The notes: generated from the sequence alone by a model not told the origin. Counted from the stretch's first letter, positions 21,249 to 34,200 are shown. The stretch is 64,000 nt of DNA from Tieghemostelium lacteum (GCA_001606155.1 LODT01000028.1:278735-342734), one strand, 5' to 3'. Made by a program: numbers and translations.

Positions 21249-21917
21249 ATGAAATTTGTTTCTAAATTAATATTAAGTGCATTATTGTTAAATGCAATAG
21301 TGAATGCTAAAAATTGCTTTGAAAATGATCAAGGTTTTTCAAGTATAGTTGGTTTGGTTGGTTATAATGTATTTCCTTATGATGGGTCACCAAGTACATT
21401 ATCATTTACAGAATCTAGTGGTTTGGCTGTAGATTACGTTGGTCAGAGAATGTGGACTGCTTATGAGATTTACGAAGGTGGTCAAGTATTGAAAGGTGAA
21501 ATGTATTGCTACGGTAGCAATCAAACTCAATATATAGTATCCAATGGTTCTTGTACTCAAATGCCTTTGACTTATGCCATTCCAAATGGATTCCCAAAGA
21601 ACTATTCAATCATTGGTGATACCAAACTAGGTAAATTTAAAGTTAATGTAGTTGAAATTCCAGGTGTACAAATAACTTCAGAAGCTTTAGTTGATTTAGA
21701 GAAATGTGCTGTTGTCTCTATTAATATCCAAAATAATGATGAAAATAATGCTGGATTTGGTATTGCAAATTACTTTGATTTTAAAAATAGTTTTAGTCCA
21801 TCAGATTTTAATTTACCATCTGAATGTTATCAACCAGAAACCTTAGGATTTAAATTATTCAAACATTCTAAACAAACTAAACCTAGATTACCAATAACCC
21901 CAAAAGTATTATTTTAA
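21249..21917 (+). CDS. Secreted ependymin-like protein
   Basis: Single exon of 222 residues with a signal peptide (SKLILSALLLNAIVNA, residues 5-20). The pattern recalls ependymin-related proteins: D-Y-V-G-Q-R-M-W in the first third, a C-Y-G strand, the central C-T-Q-M-P, and near the C-terminus G-I-A-N-Y-F-D-F followed by L-P-S-E-C. Dictyostelids are known to encode ependymin-related proteins, thought to bind hydrophobic ligands in lysosomal or extracellular space. The assignment is by eye and moderate. A short basic tail (K-Q-T-K-P-R) follows. It is convergent with the Stealth-family gene. Confidence 0.55.
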   Translation: MKFVSKLILSALLLNAIVNAKNCFENDQGFSSIVGLVGYNVFPYDGSPSTLSFTESSGLAVDYVGQRMWTAYEIYEGGQVLKGEMYCYGSNQTQYIVSNGSCTQMPLTYAIPNGFPKNYSIIGDTKLGKFKVNVVEIPGVQITSEALVDLEKCAVVSINIQNNDENNAGFGIANYFDFKNSFSPSDFNLPSECYQPETLGFKLFKHSKQTKPRLPITPKVLF

Positions 21918-22098
21918 AAGTAAATTATAATAATTAATGGTTATTAATAAAAACGCAAAAAAAGTACATTGTATATAAATTATATTAATAAATAACTGTA
22001 ACCCTTTTTATCATCTTTTATCATTTTCTATTTTAAATAAATTAAATCTGTGCATTTGTTGTTTTATATTTGTACATTCAGTGTGTGTATATTTCTAA

Positions 22099-23420
22099 TT
22101 ACAATTCCCAATCACCTTTATCAGGATAATATTCTTCAAAGAAATTGGTAATCTTGTCTAATACGGCTTGGGGTGGATTCTCAGTAAGTCTATCATTAAG
22201 ACATACTGATTTATATCTATTTTCAAATAGGTGAAGAAAGAGGGAATCCATAGTCTCTTCACTATCTTCAAATGTAAAATATTCATTAACTTTTCCCGGT
22301 GGAAAAGTATTAAAATATTTCATATTATATTGTTGGTTCATGAATGGTGTTTGCATGTTATGTTCGTCTCTAAATGGACTTGCAGAGGTGTTTTCAATCT
22401 CAAATTTCAATTCTTCGTGCATAATCTCCAGTGTTCTCCTGTACATTGGGTGAACTCCATGGGAGGCATAGTATCTGTCTTTAGTTTCATTCCAAACTCT
22501 ATCTAAATTCTGGTTAGTGTAGTTTATAGTAAGATGCCAAATCTCAGTGAGATTTGATGGTGCAGTCCACGATTCTGGATAGACTGCAATCTTATCACCA
22601 TCAAAAAAGTCTTCTGCAACTACATCATTTCCAAATAGAATATCATCATTTAGAAACAAAAAACAGTCAGCTACTCTTGAAGGTATTGAATGTAAATTTG
22701 CCTCTATAGCATTAGAATTAAATGTCGGCAGATCATCACTATACAACAAATCACGTTAGAATTTCACACCATTTTTTTTTTTTGTAATTTGTGGATGTAA
22801 CCCACAAAAATATCCCCTCTACAATACATACTTATTTAAAAAAAGTTCTTCGTGAAATATAAACTCTATATTACCTTCATAAGAGGTATTAAACCAAGTT
22901 GGTATTTGATTTGCTGTTATTATCCATATATTATTTACAAAAGGAGCAAATTGTTTGATACTCCTCAATGAGTATTTTAAAGTCTCTAAATCTCTATATC
23001 TTTGTGATGTTTCAGTTGATGATTTTACTCTTTAAATAAATTAGAATCTACTAATTGAAATTAGAATGAGAGAAGATATACCTACTCTTTAGCATTTTTA
23101 AATTTCTTTCCTCTTTTAATTCTATTCTCTATATTAATTGGATCACTTCCATTAACCCATGTGTAGACTACATCTATAGTAGAGTCACATATCACTGGCA
23201 TTCCAGTTGTATTTTCAAAAACTGGCGGTGACCACCAAATGATATTATGTTGTGAATCTGTTGGCATTGGTACAATAAATGGGGTTGGTGTAGATGTGGG
23301 GGCTGGTTCTTCTTTTTTCTTTATAATTTGTACATTAACATTTATCATTGCCAGATAAAACAATCCAATAAGTGCAAAAAACAATAGTTTCTTTAATTTA
23401 GACATTGGCAGTCTTTTCAT
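22099..23420 (-). CDS. Stealth-family phosphotransferase (GNPTAB-like), type II membrane protein
   Basis: Three exons: 23086-23420, 22832-23029 and 22099-22738; introns of 56 nt (GTAGGT donor) and 93 nt (GTATGT donor); 390 residues. The N-terminus has a single membrane anchor (residues 11-27), as in Golgi type II enzymes. Conserved region 1 is D-V-V-Y-T-W-V-N-G-S-D-P (about 83-94). Region 2 (exon 2) has R-Y-R-D-L-E-T-L-K-Y-S-L-R-S-I and I-P-T-W-F. After the splice come L-P-T-F-N-S-N-A-I-E and F-L-F-L-N-D-D-I-L-F-G. The family transfers sugar phosphates, such as GlcNAc-1-phosphate to mannose in lysosomal enzyme tagging or to capsule polymers. Compact length suggests a catalytic core only, without Notch or DMAP modules. 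Confidence 0.88.
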
Positions 23421-23686
23421 TTATAAATTATTTTGGTGTGGAGAACAGATAATTATATGTATAATAAAAAAAAAAAAGTTAAAATAAAAATAGATGAATG
23501 CCGCAATCGCTATCGAAAATTTCAAAAAATATCTGGTGGGACTTGTATTTAGATAACTTAAAATAAAAAAAAAACAGAATTTTTCAAAAATTATCAATCG
23601 GTTGGGGGTGAAAATATCTGGCAATGCTTCCAATTCAACAAACAAAAAAAAAAAAAGACCAGGTCAATTTCGATTTACAATAATTA

Positions 23687-25299
23687 TTATTTATCATCGC
23701 AGAGAATATTTTTGTTAATTTTGGATTCTAGGTGGCTAAAATAGTGAATTGTTGGTAATGCCATAGATTTAAACTCAATCTCAGAGATTAGGGAATCAAC
23801 TTGAGACTGAGTTACTGGATATTCTGAGACCATGTCAGCACCCAATGAAGATAACATGATTGATTTTTGCCAAAGTGACAGGTGGTGAGGTTTTGAAGAC
23901 GTGGCTGTACTCGTAGAATGGATTTTGAATTTTTCAAATAAATTTTGATAATCTATCAAGTCTGAGTAGAGAAGTTGTCTTTGGTAGATTTCGGATTCCA
24001 AAGAACGTGTGTAGTAGTCAAAGAGTTGCGATGTTGCTTTTTTGTAACCTCCGCCCCAAGAATTCATAATGTGGTTACCAAAGATGGAGACAATGGCATC
24101 ATGTAAGGTTGGAATAATTTTAGTGGATAGAATGTGTTTCCAAGTCCAGAGATTAGTGAGTTTTGGGTTATGTTGACTGTAGACTAGATTGTGACCCCAC
24201 TGAAGTGATCCTATGATATCTGGGTTTCTATTGACAAGTTCCTTCTGTATGGTGTCTTTGAATATCGGATTGATAGTCTCTAAATGTATGCAAAGGTCGA
24301 ATGCCTCTTTTAAAACCTTTGGAAGATCTTTATCAGCATTATAATTTACCATCATAAATCTATTTAATCTTTTTTTCTCTTCTTTTAGTTTTATATCCCC
24401 AGAGATCTCAAATAGGGATGGGGATGAATTTACAGTAAACAGTTTACAATCTTTACAATAATCCATGAGATTCATGGTTCCCTCCCTACCATATACTCTC
24501 ATTGTCAGAGCTTGATGTTGATAGGCATTGAAAGGGTATTCTACAAATTGAAAATTTAAACTTGACATGTTCTTTTCTATACATTGAACCAGTGTCTCTA
24601 TGGACAGTACCTTAGGATCCAGTAACCATTTTGACGATATACCATAACTCTTTATCAAACCATCTCCAACTAATTCATCTAAATGCTTAAAAACATCAAC
24701 TATTGCACTATAAATTGAATTTACACTATCTCCATTCTCTAGTTTATCCAAATTCAATAAATAACAATCCAGTTTCTGTACACCTAATTTCTCTAGACTC
24801 CTCTGAATCTCATTTATAAACATATCCTTCTCTATAGCCTCTAATAAATCCTTACTGTTCCTTATAGAGATATTCGATTTCTTCAATATTATCAATTCAT
24901 CTCTATCAATTATATTATCACCCCCATTCAATACTGATGAAATTACAGGTGAATTATTACTTGATTTTATAACATTACATCCATTCTTTATTGCGTGAAT
25001 CCTAAGATTTATTAATATACATATTTATATATCTTAAGATTTAAAAAAACAATCAATAATACAGTAACTTACATTGATGCTTTATGATCAGATTCATAGA
25101 GTGTATAATAATCAGTATTTAATACTAAATTACTAAAAGATATTGATTCATTCTTTTTAGTTTTACAATTTGTAAAACTTAGATTTTTATTTACATTTTC
25201 TTTTTTATTTAAAAGAAATTCATGTGATTTCAAAGAATAGTATCTATTTCCTCTAATAACATTATTTTGTATTATTTTAAATAGATTACTTTTAATCAT
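23687..25299 (-). CDS. Aldo/keto reductase-fold protein, probably mitochondrial and atypical
   Basis: Two exons, 25073-25299 and 23687-25001, joined by a 71-nt intron with a GTAAGT donor; 513 residues. The basic, acid-free N-terminus (K-S-N-L-F-K-I-I-Q-N-N-V-I-R-G-N-R) looks like a mitochondrial presequence. The middle follows an aldo/keto reductase barrel: a helix ending A-I-K-N-G-C-N-V-I, then S-L-E-K-L-G-V-Q-K-L-D-C-Y-L-L-N-L, then D-G-L-I-K-S-Y-G-I-S-S. The usual catalytic Asp and Tyr after G-x-N are replaced by Lys/Ser (N-V-I-K-S-S-N-N), and the L-H-x motif reads L-N-L-D. It may therefore be a non-catalytic relative. About 250 C-terminal residues are an extra helical region. Confidence 0.65.
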
Positions 25300-25429
25300 A
25301 TTTCAAAGATAAAAAAAAAATGTGAGTAAAAAACTTTGGTTTTATCATTGTAATTCTGCAAAACATACTTTTTTCGATTTTTCAGTCATTTTTATAATCA
25401 AACTTTGTTAATTAGATTCTTAAGAAAAC

Positions 25430-26179
25430 ATGTCAAGAGCAATTTTTAAGGTATACTTTATAATAATAACAAAAAGTTCAAAGAATGTAAAGAAATTAAT
25501 AATATTAATTGAATATTTTAATAAAATAAAATAGAATCCATTAACAACATCACCTTTGTGGCATGTAATTGATGCAACTGGACATCATGTAGGTAGATTA
25601 GCAACAAAGATTGCATGTCTACTCAGAGGAAAACATAAACCAATTTATGATAAATCAGCAACACTACAGTGTGGAGATTATGTAGTTGTTTTAAATGCAC
25701 AAAAGATTGAATTTACAGGAAAGAAATGGGACCAGAAATTATATAGAAAACACAGTGGATATCCAGGTGGACTCAAAGAGATAAAAGCAAAGGATATGCG
25801 TGAAAAGAATCCAGAGCATATCATTCGTCATGCCGTTATGGGTATGCTACCTAAAAATGATTCAAAAATCTATTTAGGACAACGTCTAAAGGTTTATGAA
25901 CATCTTCAAAATCCACATTCTGGTCAGATTGCAAAGACTCCTTCATCATCTCTCACTGTAAATATGGGTCCTTATATTCCTGAACAACTCAATCCAACAG
26001 ATGAACAACTTAAAGAATACTTTGCAGGTTATAAATTAAAGATTGATGATACTGATGAAGCTTTCTCAATGGTTGAAACTAAAATTAAATCACATAAAGA
26101 AAAACTAAAGAAGGAAAGAAGATTATTAAGATTAAAGAGAGTTAACGAACTTAAACCTCTAAATATCAAAACTGATTAA
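25430..26179 (+). CDS. mrpl13: Mitochondrial large-subunit ribosomal protein L13
   Basis: Two exons, 25430-25450 (seven codons) and 25535-26179, with an 84-nt intron; 221 residues. The tiny first exon supplies the start (M-S-R-A-I-F-K) and is joined in phase 0 to N-P-L-T-T-S-P-L. The uL13 core is clear: W-H-V-I-D-A-T-G-H-H-V-G-R-L-A-T, G-D-Y-V-V-V-L-N-A, Y-R-K-H-S-G-Y-P-G-G and H-A-V-M-G-M-L-P-K-N. A C-terminal extension of about 75 mostly charged residues exceeds the bacterial length. It lacks an obvious long presequence, as is common for this protein. Confidence 0.93.
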
Positions 26180-26283
26180 AATAAAGTTTTTTTTAAAAAT
26201 ATATAGAGATATAGAGGTATAGGGCTTATAGTAGTAGTTTATAAATTAAAGGTTTATTATTATATATGGTAATGATTATATGA

Positions 26284-29200
26284 TTATTTGCCTTTGAGTA
26301 CAGATGCAATTTGTCTGTATCTGTATTCTTTGGAGGCTTGAATGGAGCCAATGATTGCAATGGCGATACTTGCAACTAAGACACCAAAGAACCAGTAGTA
26401 TGGGAATTGGAAGGAGAATGGCAGTTCAGTGAAGAGATCAAATTGGAGGGTGAGAGTGAGAGCTACACCAAGACCAATAAGTAGACCAAGAAACATGGAG
26501 GTAAAGATTAGAACAAGTGCCTCATAGGCATAGACCCTTACAACTTGGTATGCTGTCAAACCAATGGATCGTAAAACACCAAATTCCCAAGAATTCTCGT
26601 GAATATTTGCACTGAAACTAACCCAAAGCATAAAGAAACATAAAATGATAGCTGCAGTCGATACAGTGTAAAAGAATATATTGAGGATGGTAGCTGCGGT
26701 GTCTGTGGTATCTAGAAGATGTTGAGTATCCATGACCTGAATATTATCAGTTTTGATGAAACTTTTCACACCGTTAATCACACCTTCTCTGTCAATTTGG
26801 GAGGTGTTAGGCTTGAGTTTAATGAGTACTTTGGATTTGGGTGGGACGGGTGGAAGGACCACAGTAGGGTCCTCGGTTATAGAGTATATAAATTGCAAGA
26901 TATTATAGAATTCATTCATGTTGATGAGTACTGGTGATCTGGTTGCTGTTTGAGAGTAGGTTGAGAAGAAGAATGCAGGCATCATTCCAACCATTGACTG
27001 TGATTTTGCAAGAAGATTTACACTATTAGAGGCAGTTGAAAATTGTTTGAATGAAATGTAGAGGTTAAAGGGTGTGTTAGTGTCAGCACCCATAGCCAAT
27101 CTAAAAGCCTCTGAGAGTACAATATCAGTGTAATTCTTGTAAATGTATTGGTTGTCATGATGGTTTCTTAGCCATTGCCAGATGGGGTTTGTAGGATCAA
27201 ATTGCACAGATCCGTTAGAGACTATAGAAGGAGGTGCTTGTATGACTCCATTATCCTCCGGTATGAGAACTTTATGTTCATTGCTATACAGTGACTCTAT
27301 GATATCCGGTCGTGATTTAGGGTCATTAGGAATCTTAGGAACTTTGATATACTCATTAATCTCAGTCTCATCGTAGAACTCCAAATAGGTATTTTGAAGG
27401 AAATTCGATTGAACGCCATAAACACGAACTGAGTAATCTGGGTATTGTGCAAGTGATAGTAACCGGGTCTGCCTGATATTCATGCACCTATCAAGCGGGA
27501 ACGTTACCACAGAGTACCCTGAAATCACAGAGTTACTGTTATTAGCCATATCATTGTCTAGGTATCCTAAAATTTGTGTTTCGGGTATTGGATTGTTGGT
27601 GGAGGTTGCCAGAATGGAGATATCAGATCCTATACCAAGTTTAACAAGTTCCTGTATATTATGTCCTTGTAGTTTGAATACACAGCCATTGAAGATGATA
27701 TAGGTTAGGGATATAGTAAGCATGGTTACAGTTTTACTATTACGAGATGAATGCGAGAACAAGTTCTTTTTAATGAGACCGTACAATGATCTTCTGTCTT
27801 TACCCCACACCAACACAAACAAAACTGCCTTTTCAATAAAGGTTTGTACCGATTGTGCCAACATTGCTAGACCAAATAACATAGCCATTAGAATGGCTGT
27901 GAGGATACTGAAAAACAATTGAAAATCGTGGAATATAAAACTGTAGGGAATCAGATAGTATACAGTGAACCCTACAATAACAGCCAACAGTGCCATTATA
28001 GTCTGAAGAACATCTAACCCAATTTCCTCCAATTTCATAATTTTAACCATAGTTTCATTCTTTACTTGATGATAGATATCTAAGGCATCACGAAGAGTTT
28101 TAGAGAGTGCACGTTGGATAGGTGCGATATTAGCAACAATGGGCATGAGTAAACCTAATAGAATACCACTGAGAATCGAAACTGTATAAAATGTCAAATT
28201 TGCTGGTAATAGTACAACTTTTACATAGACAAAATAGGCAACGATGGCATAGAATGCCCATCCAAATAACAAACCAAACAAAATACCTGGGATACTGAAA
28301 TAGAGTGCTTGTGTCAACAGTAGTATAATCAGTGCGTAATGACGCATACCTTGTGCTCTTAGCATACCGTATTCAAAAGTCTTGCCTTCAACATCCGAAA
28401 GTAACATGGAATAGATCATCAGTGCTCCCAATACCAAAAGTACTGTAGCAACACTTGTGAATATCTGTCCAAGTGACATTTGAGTGTAATAGAAAAGTGC
28501 CAATGTATCAGCCAGTGGTGTGGTAAAAGTCACTGGATAGTTGTACCCAATCAATGTACTCACTTGATTGGTGAATTCCATCAACCCAATTTTCTGATCA
28601 TCACTAGAGGCAGTATAGATTTTAACTCGATTTTCTAACACTATAACAGGGCTCATTGTGTAATCCTATAAAGATGTAGTTTGAGACTTAGTATTTTATA
28701 AATATTGCGGTTAGTAAAACTATACATACATTTAATTCAAAATTATTTGAAAAATGTTGGAATTTTTTAATACTTTGATTGATGGCTGTAAAGATTTGAG
28801 TAACATTGGTATTTGGGAATACAAATGGTGCAAACATTTCAATGAAGACTTGGAGTTGTGTAGTGTTGGCGTTGGAAAGGGAATGTGAGATATTTTGAAC
28901 TTTTTCTCTGACTATACCTTCAACATAGGATGATTCAAGTACACCAACGTTTCCAAGAGTAGAAGGGAATTTACCACCTGGTTCATCAAAACCACTCATG
29001 ACTATAAGTTGTTTGTCTATTATTAATGCATTTCTTATGGATGCATAAAGGTTTTCTAATGCAATTTTTGGATGGAAGATAACAGAGTTGAAAGACTCAT
29101 CAATAGAATCTTCACCAAAAATGTTCTCAAGAGTTGCAACAATATCGGATCCAGGGTTGAGAATAGTGTAGTATTTAACCAGTGCTGTGATATCAACAGA

Positions 29201-30424
29201 TTCTGGAATAGGTCCACCGATGGCATCTACAATTTGTTGTTCAAGTTCTGCGAGTGTTGGAACTGTGGATGTCATACCAAGACGTTCCATGACATCAATA
29301 AAGTCAATATGCATGTTTACTTGTTGATTTTCATTTGGTTTGATTTGGAGACGTCTTAGGAAGGTTGATGACATGTATATTTGGTTGCCGACCAGTGGAG
29401 GCAGGGTCCAACCTCTTCCCAACCCTATACTCTTCTCCAACTCTGAATTGATAACCAAGTAAATTAGTGAACCTGTTTGGTTGGTGGATGGTGCAGTCAT
29501 GTCACCTAACGACAACCATCTAGGTGCTATACCATGGACAGTATTGGCATTGGCTAGAGTTTGATTTAAAAAGGTACTGTTTACAAAGTAACCAGAGACA
29601 TCTAGGCTCATTAGAGATTGGGTTATGGCATCTACATTTGTCGCTTTGACCGCTGATAGAATCCTCGTGAAATTCAATCGCTTATAAGAGGACACTGATA
29701 ATTTAAGAGATGGTGTAGGGTCTTGGTTACCAGATGGCACATCAAGGCTCTCAGTGGCAGGGCCTAAAGAAGGATCACCAAATAATACCAAATCCAATTC
29801 ACCAGCTTGATCTTCAGATAACTTTAAGAATACAATAGGAGAGTTTTGAATGAGGTTCTGTAGAAAGCATATAAACAACACTACTAAAAAGACTGTAAAC
29901 AGTCCTAAAAGTAGAGACTTTTTATCCTTTTTCATATTGTTGTGTACATATTTGAGTGCAACTCTAAAGTCACTATAGAGTGTGTACCGCAGTGACATGT
30001 AAACGTACTGGAAGAATCCACGTACAGTATGTAAATGTCCTGAAAAATCAGTGAGAGATCTCTTACTGTTTTGTCTTTTTAATTTTCTTTTTACAGGTTG
30101 AAAAAATGGTGAATCTGTGTGATGACTTGCATAGGTATCCTGTGAATCCTCACTGTAATCTACCTGATCAACATCATCATCTTCACCAAAACTATCTTTA
30201 AATCTATGTGGGTCTATATCTGTTAATTTGGTATAGTTGTTATTATTATTATTATTATTATTGTTCCTAATTAATTTTTTATTTTCAGGTTGAGAAGTAT
30301 TACTACTACTACTACTTCTTTCGCTACCTGTTATTATAGATTGATTGTCATCATTGTTATTATTATTGTTGTTATTGACATTTGTAGACTCTTCATTCAT
30401 TTGACTCAGTTCTACTGATGTCAT
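26284..30424 (-). CDS. Large FtsX/ABC3-type membrane protein without ATPase domain
   Basis: Two exons, 28730-30424 and 26284-28665, joined in phase 0 over a 64-nt GTATGT intron; 1358 residues. I start at the ATG at 30424; the frame extends four codons upstream but without an ATG. The N-terminal 140 residues are Asn/Ser/Asp-rich cytoplasmic sequence. One helix follows (L-L-L-G-L-F-T-V-F-L-V-V-L-F-I-C-F-L), then a large lumenal domain. Two FtsX blocks are visible, each with E-x-G-x-x-R-A/S-x-G motifs (F-E-Y-G-M-L-R-A-Q-G and W-E-F-G-V-L-R-S-I-G) and three helices. There is no Walker A or B motif, so any ATPase would be a separate protein. Such permeases may move lipids or act mechanically; the substrate is unknown. 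Confidence 0.85.
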
Positions 30425-31241
30425 TATATCATCCAATAATGACCTTTTATGATAAAATGTTGATTTTTTTTTAAGGATAATTATTGAAATTGGAAAAGGT
30501 TTAAAAGTAGTAGAGGTAGATATAATTTAAAAGAGTAAAGAGTTAGTATTGATGATTAAATTCTACAATTTTGTAAACCCTTTTTCTCTCTGATTCAATT
30601 GATTTTAAAACAAGAAATTATTATTGGTGTTGCTGAAATTTTACAAATTTGTCATATTCGTTAATAACATCACATTAAAATAAATACATGTGCATAATTT
30701 GATCAACAGTATTCGCCATCACTCTAATTCAAAATAGGGGGTGTGGGGTTTTTGGTGTGTGTTTGTGAATTTTGAATTTAATGAATAGGATATCATGATA
30801 ATATTTTGTAGTACCTTTTTGACATTATTTATAGTGTTTAATAGTACTGTGATAAGATCGCAGATACTATTTTCATGTATATATAAATACAAGAAATGCT
30901 GTTTTTTAATTAATAAAAAAAATTTTTTTTTGAGTTTTGAAAAAAATTAGAGGATAATATTTGTAAGGTTTGATCAGATGAAATGACAATTTTTATTTTA
31001 CCTTATAACAGTTAACAATGAGGTATCTGATTACTTTTTTATTATGGATAATATGTTTGAAAAACAAATATTATTTTTCTCAGCACTAATTAATCAATTA
31101 ATTAACACAAATGGTTTTTACGAAGCTCCATAGTAGAATTAACAACATCAACTTATCAGTAAAATGCGCAGTTAAGAGAGGATAAATAATTCATTTAAAA
31201 TTATTTACAATCATTTAAATTTATGATATTACCTCATTTCG
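30425..31241. other. Divergent promoter region, FtsX-like gene and colossin-like gene
   Basis: 817 bp. It contains TTGATCAAC at 30699-30707, G-boxes at 30737-30748 and a GT-rich stretch to about 30766, and AT-only sequence with TTAATTAA-type repeats near 31090. No ORF of note. Confidence 0.6.
30699..30766. promoter_or_regulatory. TTGATCAAC plus G-box module
   Basis: TTGATCAAC (30699-30707) is followed 29 bp later by GGGGGTGTGGGG (30737-30748) and then GGTGTGTGT. This is the third instance of the same pairing in the window, here between divergent membrane and cell-surface genes. Confidence 0.45.
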
Positions 31242-34200
31242 ATGAAAAATTCAATCATACTAGTGATAACAGTGATCTTAATTTTAGATTTAACTAAGAT
31301 CTTTTCATTTGGTAATTCAGAGATTGATACGGTATGGGTATACCAAGATTCTATAGATGAGAAATGGTCTGATACCAGTGGACCATTACTTAATGATTCA
31401 ATATTTTATAGTTTAGAGAATAGTTGGCCAACTTTTGACAACTCTCCCTATTCTATTAAATATCTGATTTCTCAAAAGAATATATTAGAATTTCAATTAA
31501 ATGATAATTTACAATTTAATAATTCCAAAGTAATATCAAGACAATGTTATTATATAGTATTCAGTATATTTAAATATTAATATAAAATTTATAATTTTTA
31601 GGCTTTAAATTTTCAATTGTATTGTGAGGGTGATAGTCCTAGATTAGAAATATCACTTTTGATGGAGAATGGTGAATCAATGACACCAATTGATTTTTCA
31701 AATGATTTATTAAATGTTCCAAAAAAACAATGGTTAAATATTTGGAAATTGTTACCTAGTATCGATATGAAGTTTGTTGGATTTTCAATTCAAGGTATTC
31801 CAGGTTATTCAGGTACTGTTTATATAGATAATCTTAGATTACTATCATCAGATTCTGAATTTTATAATGGATGTAGTGTATTAAAATGTCCAATGGATGT
31901 TAAATGTGTAAACAATTCAGGTGTTGTATATTATTGTCAACAATCTATCACTGATCCAATAAAGTTAAACTCTTCTCTAAACATCCAAAATTCAAGATTA
32001 TACGAACCATTTTCAAAAGATGGATATCATTGTGATCATCCATGTTACCATTTCCATTGTCCTCGTGGAACTAAATGTTATAGTCGTAAGGGTAAACCCA
32101 AATGTTCTAGTTACTATCCAATACAGATGGAGTCGCATATAGAAGTGGTGTGTCCACAAGGCTATAAATTATTTGAGTGGGGTCAGAATGAAAGATATTG
32201 TGCACCTTACCTATACGATTGTTTTCATTTAACATGTCCATATGGTAAAACATGTAGAATGAATACGGATACCAATGAACCATACTGCACCGATGAACTC
32301 TTTGATGAACCTGTATGTATAACATGTAAAGGTGTTAGATGTCCACCTGGATTTGAATGTATTATACAAGAAGGAAAAGCAAAATGTCAAATCATTCCAT
32401 ATATACCTACCACATTCTGCCCTGAATATGATGAAATGTGCCCTAATGGATTTGTATGTGCAATGGTTAACAATGAAGAACAATGCATTCGTAATCCAAA
32501 GAAGCCAGTTGTAAACCCACCAACTAACACTCCAATTTTAACAACACCTCCAATATTATCAAGTTCAACTACTTCCAGACCAGTTTTAACCACATCAACT
32601 ACAATTTTGACCCATACGACATCAACCACTAAACCTCCTCCTGCAACTCCAATACTAACTCGACCACACGCTACAAGCACTTCAGGATCATCTGTAGTCG
32701 TAACAAGTTCAATTTCAAGTCCCGTTACTATTGGATTACTAACTACAATATCATCAACCCTAACACCAACACCAACACCAGCTCCAAATAGAACATTTGC
32801 AGTTGGTCAAAGAGTTTGGATAGATAATTCAAATGATGGAATTTATAATCCAGGTGTAGATATACCATTAGTTGATATTTTTGTTAGTTTATATAGTCAA
32901 AGTGGTAAAGCGATTTTACAAAGTATCACTGATAAAGATGGAATTTATTATATGGATATGGTACCGGAAGGTTATTATATGAGTAAACTTGATAGTCCTA
33001 TTCCAGATGGCATTGTTTATTCTGGACTCAGTAGATATCCTGTCAACTCAAAAACTAAATTTACACCACAATTTTATGTAGGTTTGGAAAATAGTGATTT
33101 TGAAATGAATAATGGTAGATTTCCAGTAACTGCATCATATATAAATCCCTATGTAAATTATCCATTGATACCTGGAGATCTTGAACGATATGCTCTTGGT
33201 GATTTTATTTGGTATGACACTAATAAAAATGGTGTTGCTGATCCTGGTGAGAAAGGTATTAAAGGTTTAGAAGTTCATTTACTTTCATTGGACTCCAAAA
33301 ACTTATTATCAAAAACCACAACGAATAGACTTGGTATCTATTATTTTGATAATTTACCAACTGGTGCCTACAGAGTATCTTTTATATATGATGATGGCTA
33401 TTCAGTGACTTATAGTACTATCATTGATTCTTCTATAACTAATAGAGTTCTAACATTTCCTATATTACTAAGCCAAGCTAATCCCAGTGTACAAGCAAGG
33501 GAACCCAAGGCAATAGATTACTCAGCACCATGGGTAATTAGTACTATTGATTTACCATTGACATATTACCCTGATTATGCCATGGGAATACTTGCATTTA
33601 TAGACACAAACAATGATGGTATATTTAACCCTGAATTTGAAAACACATTACCAGGTGTATCTGTTCGATTATGGAATTTTTATGGTACTGACTATGTAAG
33701 TGATATTTATGGAATTGAAGTGAGATATCAGATTACAAATGCAGAGGGATACTATTCATTTGATTTGCTAAAAGAGGGTGTATACTATGTTCAATTTGAT
33801 GTTCCTGCAGGCTACAAATTTACAACTCCACCTATTGTAGAAACATTTTATATATTTTCTAATGTTGATCAGAGTATTGGTACTTCTCCAGCTATTGATT
33901 TACATTCATTGGCTAGAGATACCTTCCCAACTGATGGTGTTAAAGCAAAGAAGATCTATCCTGGTTGTAATGTAGGTTTCACTGCGATTACTACTTTTTC
34001 AGTTGGTGATATTGTGTGGTATGATAATAACCAAAATGGATTATTGGATGAAGGTGAACCTGGTGTTGAAGGTATAAGCGTAATGTTACTAACTACCGAC
34101 AATCAAATTGCAACTAATGTCTATGGAAATCAAATACCCATACAATACACTGATCCTCTAGGCCAATATTGGTTTATTAATGTTCCAGAAGGTGTATATC

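Noticed and set aside
22800-22812. Possible snRNA promoter box (ACCCACAA) inside the Stealth intron
   Set aside because: An isolated 8-mer within an intron, with no RNA-like sequence at the expected distance.
23421-23645. 74-codon frame upstream of the Stealth gene
   Set aside because: Poly-Phe/Ile frame from A/T runs in the promoter; the Stealth protein already has a good ATG and membrane anchor.
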